A program made the translations under genes and the position numbers. A stretch of DNA of 9,674 nucleotides from JAZMZS01 sp045586105 (GTDB lineage Bacteria; Bacillota; Clostridia; Oscillospirales; CAG-272): positions 1 to 9,674 of the forward strand of contig JAZMZS010000058.1 in assembly GCA_045586105.1 (NCBI GenBank). The letters run 5' to 3'. This document shows, in pieces, positions 6,704 through 9,674 of the stretch. Positions within the stretch are counted from its first letter, which is position 1, and each line of letters starts with the position of its first letter. Under the pieces are notes generated by a model, which was not told where the DNA came from, made no database searches, and saw only the letters and a list, made by a program, of their open reading frames with translations.

Positions 6704-8113
6704 TTATTTGTCGGGCGTCTCTATAAGAATGTTACGTATAGAAGCGATCTCAGCCTCCGTAACACCGATGGTGTTAATAAGAAAGTCCTCGATCTGTTCG
6801 TTGATATTGTTGCCCTTGTGCTGCTTCAGATTAGCAACAACAACGTCCATATAGCCGTAGGTCGCATAATCCTCTGTGCGCATTGCGGTAAGAAGATAGT
6901 CGTTCATCATCTCCTCCTCGGACATATTGAGGATCCCTTCGAGAAGGTAGATTATCGTACCTGTACGGTCAGCGCCGTACGTACAGTGAAGATACATCGG
7001 ATAGTTGTTAGGATCGGCAAGATCGGAGAATATCTCCTTTACCGATTGAGCATAGGTAGCGTTGAACAGCTGTCCGTAAGCAGGAGCTGTATAGAAACGG
7101 TGTGTGACATTCTCGCCCAGTCTCGAATTGTACTCGTTTTGCACAAGCGTGGCTTCCCTCAGGTCAAGCTCGAATACAAAGCCGAAATCCTTCTGTGCGG
7201 CTTCTGCGTTCTCCTTGGAAAGGAAATAACTGTTTACTACCAGTCCGTCAAGCTCGGCGCCGCGGATGATCATGCCCTGCTTGATCTTGTTTCCGTCAAG
7301 ATTGGTGTAGCCTCCGATATCGCGGGTGTTTGATACACCGGGGATCTTTACAAACCGCGTGGATTCGGCGGTTCTGAAGCTGCCTGTGTATTCCTTTTCG
7401 GCTACGGTGACACGGTAATAATAGTCGGTGCCGGTCTTGAGGTTGTCTATAAGAAGAGTATTACTTCTGCTTGACAGAACAAATGCTCTTGCGTTTGACA
7501 GATCCGGCTTTTCGCTCAGAAGCATAGCTCCGTCAGCACCCTTGATAGAATAGTTGAATGCAAGAGGACGGTAAGGAGAACCGCCTTTGATGGCATCTTG
7601 AATACTGCACTCTCCCTCATAGAATGACTTTGCGTCGGGAGTGCAGAGAAGCACATCCTCCTCGAAGGTAGGAAGGATAACACTGATCTCCGTTGCGGGA
7701 GCTGTGTCATCGTTATCTCCGTCATCGTGGGGTCTCGAGCCGAGAATTCCCGCAACTATACAGAGCACGATCATTGCGGCAGCCGCCGTGCAGAGTATCG
7801 CTATATTGAATTTGTTGGATCTTGACAGATGCTTTTTCTTTTTGCCGGATCTCTTTTTGCCGCTGCTTTTTTGCTTTTTCGGAGGAATGTAGGAATCGGG
7901 TATCAGCTTGTAGTCCTCTCCGAAGGTATAAGTACCGCGCGGTACGATCCCATGTGCCATCTCACGGTGTACGATGTGCATTCCGCGCACTGCTCTTCCG
8001 TTTTTGCCGATGTAGTAAATATCTCCGTTATCTTCAATGATGCCGGCGTGACAAGGCTCGTCATCCTTGTAGAAGATAAGCTCATCGTTTTCGTAAAAAA
8101 GTCCGTTTTTCAT
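6704..8113 (-). CDS. Membrane-anchored tyrosine/dual-specificity-like phosphatase, catalytic domain predicted outside
   Basis: This 469-residue protein carries the cysteine phosphatase loop HCTYGADRTG, with nucleophile Cys377 and Arg383 (C-x5-R). Upstream are NTRDIGGY and FELDLR, typical of the Y_phosphatase3 (LipA/IphP-like) family. Residues 1-78 form a small beta-rich domain (LFYENDELIFYKDD, DIYYIGKNGRAVRGMHIV, TYTFGEDYKLI) reminiscent of cell-wall-binding repeats. A Lys-rich stretch (79-95) precedes one TM helix (about 102-124), which places residues 1-100 in the cytosol and the rest outside. After an acidic linker, a region at roughly 140-250 looks like a fibronectin-III-type domain (DNLKTGTDYYYRVTV), then comes the phosphatase domain to the end. 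The start at 8113 has only a weak GAGAG ribosome site. It is transcribed alone from the promoter at 8166-8194. Substrates could be phosphoproteins, phosphoinositides or other phosphoesters; sequence does not decide. Confidence 0.9.
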   Translation of the reverse strand: MKNGLFYENDELIFYKDDEPCHAGIIEDNGDIYYIGKNGRAVRGMHIVHREMAHGIVPRGTYTFGEDYKLIPDSYIPPKKQKSSGKKRSGKKKKHLSRSNKFNIAILCTAAAAMIVLCIVAGILGSRPHDDGDNDDTAPATEISVILPTFEEDVLLCTPDAKSFYEGECSIQDAIKGGSPYRPLAFNYSIKGADGAMLLSEKPDLSNARAFVLSSRSNTLLIDNLKTGTDYYYRVTVAEKEYTGSFRTAESTRFVKIPGVSNTRDIGGYTNLDGNKIKQGMIIRGAELDGLVVNSYFLSKENAEAAQKDFGFVFELDLREATLVQNEYNSRLGENVTHRFYTAPAYGQLFNATYAQSVKEIFSDLADPNNYPMYLHCTYGADRTGTIIYLLEGILNMSEEEMMNDYLLTAMRTEDYATYGYMDVVVANLKQHKGNNINEQIEDFLINTIGVTEAEIASIRNILIETPDK

Positions 8114-8165
8114 CTTTTTCTCTCATTCATTCTGCATGTTGTCTCGGAAACTTACCTTTTATTTA

Positions 8166-8194
8166 ATTATAACATAACTTAAGCAGGTTTACAA
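8166..8194 (-). promoter_or_regulatory. Sigma-A promoter of the phosphatase gene
   Basis: On the minus strand, -35 TTGTAA (8189-8194) and -10 TATAAT (8166-8171) are 17 nt apart, with TGT before the -10 as an extended element. The start codon at 8113 lies 52 nt beyond the -10, leaving a short leader with a weak ribosome site. Confidence 0.7.
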
Positions 8195-8315
8195 TATGTA
8201 TTTTCAGTCAATAATCGAAACTCTGAGAGAACGACTTTTGTATCTATTTCCCAAAAAAGCGACTTTGTCCAAAAAACGCACACAAAAGCAAAATATCGGG
8301 TGGTTCAAGTGCATG

Positions 8316-8344
8316 TTGACAATTTATCTTCTCTGAGATAGAAT
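8316..8344 (+). promoter_or_regulatory. Sigma-A promoter of the macro-domain operon
   Basis: -35 TTGACA (8316-8321) matches consensus perfectly and -10 TAGAAT (8339-8344) matches 5 of 6, with 17 nt between. The start codon at 8375 and its AAGGAG (8363-8368) follow within about 30 nt. CTCTGAGA (8331-8338) fills the end of the spacer and is repeated at 8221-8228, a possible regulator site. Confidence 0.75.
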
Positions 8345-8374
8345 AATAGTGATAAAAACTTCAAGGAGACGGAT

Positions 8375-9397
8375 ATGCCTTTACATATTGTAAGAAACGA
8401 TATAACCCAAATGACGGTAGATGCCATTGTAAATGCGGCAAACGAGACCCTGCTCGGAGGCGGAGGGGTCGATGGCGCAATTCACCGCGCTGCAGGCCCC
8501 GGGCTTCTTGGGGAATGCCGAACGCTCGGCGGATGCCGTACCGGTGAAGCCAAGATAACGGGCGGATACGATCTTCCGTGCAAGCACGTTATTCATACGG
8601 TCGGTCCGATATACGAGGACGGCAGACAAGGCGAAAGAGATGCGCTTGTATCCTGCTACAGAGAGTCGCTCCGCCTTGCATTGGAGCACGGCTGCGAGAG
8701 CATTGCTTTTCCCCTTATTTCCTCGGGAGTGTACGGATATCCGAAGGCTGAGGCGCTGAGGGTCGCCGTAGAGACGATAAGTGCGTTTCTGCTTGAGCAT
8801 GATATGACTGCGTATATCGTTGTTTTTGACCGAGCATCGTACAAGATCAGCTCTAAACTGTTTTCCGACATCGAGGAATTTATCGATGACCGATACGTTG
8901 ATATACGGGAGGATAGCGAAAGAAGACTCAAGCCGTTTGAGGGAAGCAAACGCTTCGCGGCGGCAGCTCCGACCGCGGCAATGCCGAGCCCTGCCGCGTA
9001 CACTGATGAATGCGAGTGCTTTGCGGAGGAGGATCTTGAATCGAGGATAAGGAGCATCGACGAGAGCTTTTCCGAGATGCTGCTCCGAAAGATCGATGAG
9101 AGCACAATGACCGATGCTGAGTGCTACAAAAAGGCGAATATCGACCGCAAGCTTTTCTCAAAGATACGGAGCGACGTTCACTACAAGCCATCAAAGCAGA
9201 CCGCCATCGCCTTTGCGATCGCACTCGAGCTTTCGCTTGAGGAGACCGAGGATATGCTGAGAAAGGCAGGCTTTGCTCTTTCGCACAGCAATAAGTTTGA
9301 TATTATCATAGAATACTTTATAAGCCGCGGAAACTATAACATATTCGAAATTAACGAAGCACTGTTCGCTTTTGATCAGTGTCTGCTTGGAGCGTGA
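8375..9397 (+). CDS. Macro-domain (ADP-ribose-binding/hydrolase) protein fused to a C-terminal helical domain
   Basis: This 340-residue cytosolic protein begins with a macro domain (about 1-170). Signature motifs are VNAAN (19-23), GGGGVDGAIHRAAG (28-41), the TGEAKIT loop (56-62), VIHTVGPIY (72-80) and SSGVYGYP (116-123). Asn23 and Asp33 have the same spacing as the catalytic Asn/Asp pair of MacroD/YmdB-type hydrolases, so removal of ADP-ribose or cleavage of O-acetyl-ADP-ribose is likely. A variable, Ala-rich linker (about 175-230) leads to a conserved-looking helical domain (231-340: FSEMLLRKIDE, DRKLFSKIRSD, PSKQTAIAFAIALELSLEET, NIFEINEALFAFDQ). Its pattern resembles a helix-turn-helix fold. 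I recall this same tail on macro proteins of other Firmicutes, but its role is unknown. The start is fixed by AAGGAG 6 nt upstream of the ATG. The gene is followed after 3 nt by the TIGR04076-like gene, so the two form an operon. Confidence 0.92.
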   Translation: MPLHIVRNDITQMTVDAIVNAANETLLGGGGVDGAIHRAAGPGLLGECRTLGGCRTGEAKITGGYDLPCKHVIHTVGPIYEDGRQGERDALVSCYRESLRLALEHGCESIAFPLISSGVYGYPKAEALRVAVETISAFLLEHDMTAYIVVFDRASYKISSKLFSDIEEFIDDRYVDIREDSERRLKPFEGSKRFAAAAPTAAMPSPAAYTDECECFAEEDLESRIRSIDESFSEMLLRKIDESTMTDAECYKKANIDRKLFSKIRSDVHYKPSKQTAIAFAIALELSLEETEDMLRKAGFALSHSNKFDIIIEYFISRGNYNIFEINEALFAFDQCLLGA

Positions 9398-9400
9398 AGC

Positions 9401-9674
9401 ATGAAAAGGATAAAGATCACCGCCGTGCGTAAGGCGCGTTACGACGACTTAATAGAAAAATATGAAAATCCGATCACGCACGCCTGCGATATTGAGGAGG
9501 GGCAGATATTCATCTCTGACGGATGGGAGAAGCCCGAGGGCTTTTGCGGCAGTGCGTGGGAGAGCGTCTGTCCCTTTGTCAGAGCACTCTCGCACGGTGC
9601 GGAGAATTTTTATGACGGTTGGATGAAGGATCCAAAGTCCGCTATGATATCCTGTAACGACGGATTCCGTCCGG
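9401..9674 (+). CDS. TIGR04076-like small protein (3' end outside window)
   Basis: 91 codons are visible and no stop is reached. The sequence MKRIKITAVRKARYDDLIEK, followed by CDIEEGQIFIS, KPEGFCGSAWESV, and MISCNDGFRP near the edge, matches my memory of TIGR04076 proteins. These are small cytosolic proteins of about 90-110 residues with a conserved GFC-x2-AW motif and a Cys-(N/T)-DG-x-RP end, so only a few residues should be missing. The family's function is unknown. Cys residues at the GFC and SCNDG motifs could bind metal or act chemically, which is inference. GGAG (9389-9392), 8 nt before the ATG and inside the end of the macro gene, supports the start and translational coupling with it. 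Confidence 0.8.
   Translation, partial: MKRIKITAVRKARYDDLIEKYENPITHACDIEEGQIFISDGWEKPEGFCGSAWESVCPFVRALSHGAENFYDGWMKDPKSAMISCNDGFRP

Noticed and set aside
6680..7333. 217-codon open frame on the plus strand antisense to the phosphatase gene
   Set aside because: It starts inside the terminator, has no recognisable domain, and the minus strand encodes an intact phosphatase catalytic domain there.
1471..8113. The phosphatase acting on the TTVL threonines of the zinc-ribbon protein
   Set aside because: Predicted topologies place the phosphatase domain outside and the TTVL repeats in the cytosol, so they should not meet.

Overview
The window looks like chromosomal DNA of a Gram-positive Clostridia member, most likely Oscillospiraceae/Ruminococcus-like. 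This is inferred from strong AGGAG-type ribosome sites, sigma-A promoters with extended -10 elements, moderate GC, and several architectures I associate with gut Clostridia: a zinc-ribbon protein with a TM segment, an SGNH hydrolase with a Thr/Ser/Pro linker, and a macro domain with a C-terminal helical domain. I see no tRNA, rRNA, CRISPR array, insertion sequence or phage gene.

Layout. Positions 1-1131 (minus, cut by the left edge) encode a secreted or surface SGNH/GDSL hydrolase with an extra C-terminal domain. A 249-bp intergenic region carries two divergent promoters. The plus-strand gene 1381-3525 encodes a membrane protein with a cytosolic zinc ribbon, three 40-residue tandem repeats containing TTVL, one TM helix and a large outer domain of unknown function. 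A 13-bp-arm hairpin (3558-3584) follows it. Next is a tightly packed ABC exporter operon at 3606-6661, with one ATPase and two different permeases of the 'one TM, large outer loop, five TM' type. A bidirectional terminator (6666-6699) separates this from the convergent minus-strand gene 6704-8113. That gene encodes a membrane-anchored, probably extracellular tyrosine-phosphatase-fold enzyme. Another divergent intergenic region (8114-8374) has a promoter in each direction. The window ends with a two-gene operon: a macro-domain (ADP-ribose-binding or hydrolysing) protein fused to a C-terminal helical domain, then a TIGR04076-like small protein cut by the right edge.

How they fit together. Three of the five transcription units encode single proteins or a transporter placed at the cell surface (hydrolase, zinc-ribbon protein, phosphatase, ABC exporter), so the region is envelope-oriented. 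There is no direct proof that they act in one pathway. The macro-domain/TIGR04076 pair is a separate cytosolic unit. The most interesting leads are the nearly identical TTVL repeats (candidate phospho-threonine/FHA docking sites), the lack of an obvious promoter between the palindromic hairpin and the ABC operon, and the macro-domain fusion linked to TIGR04076.
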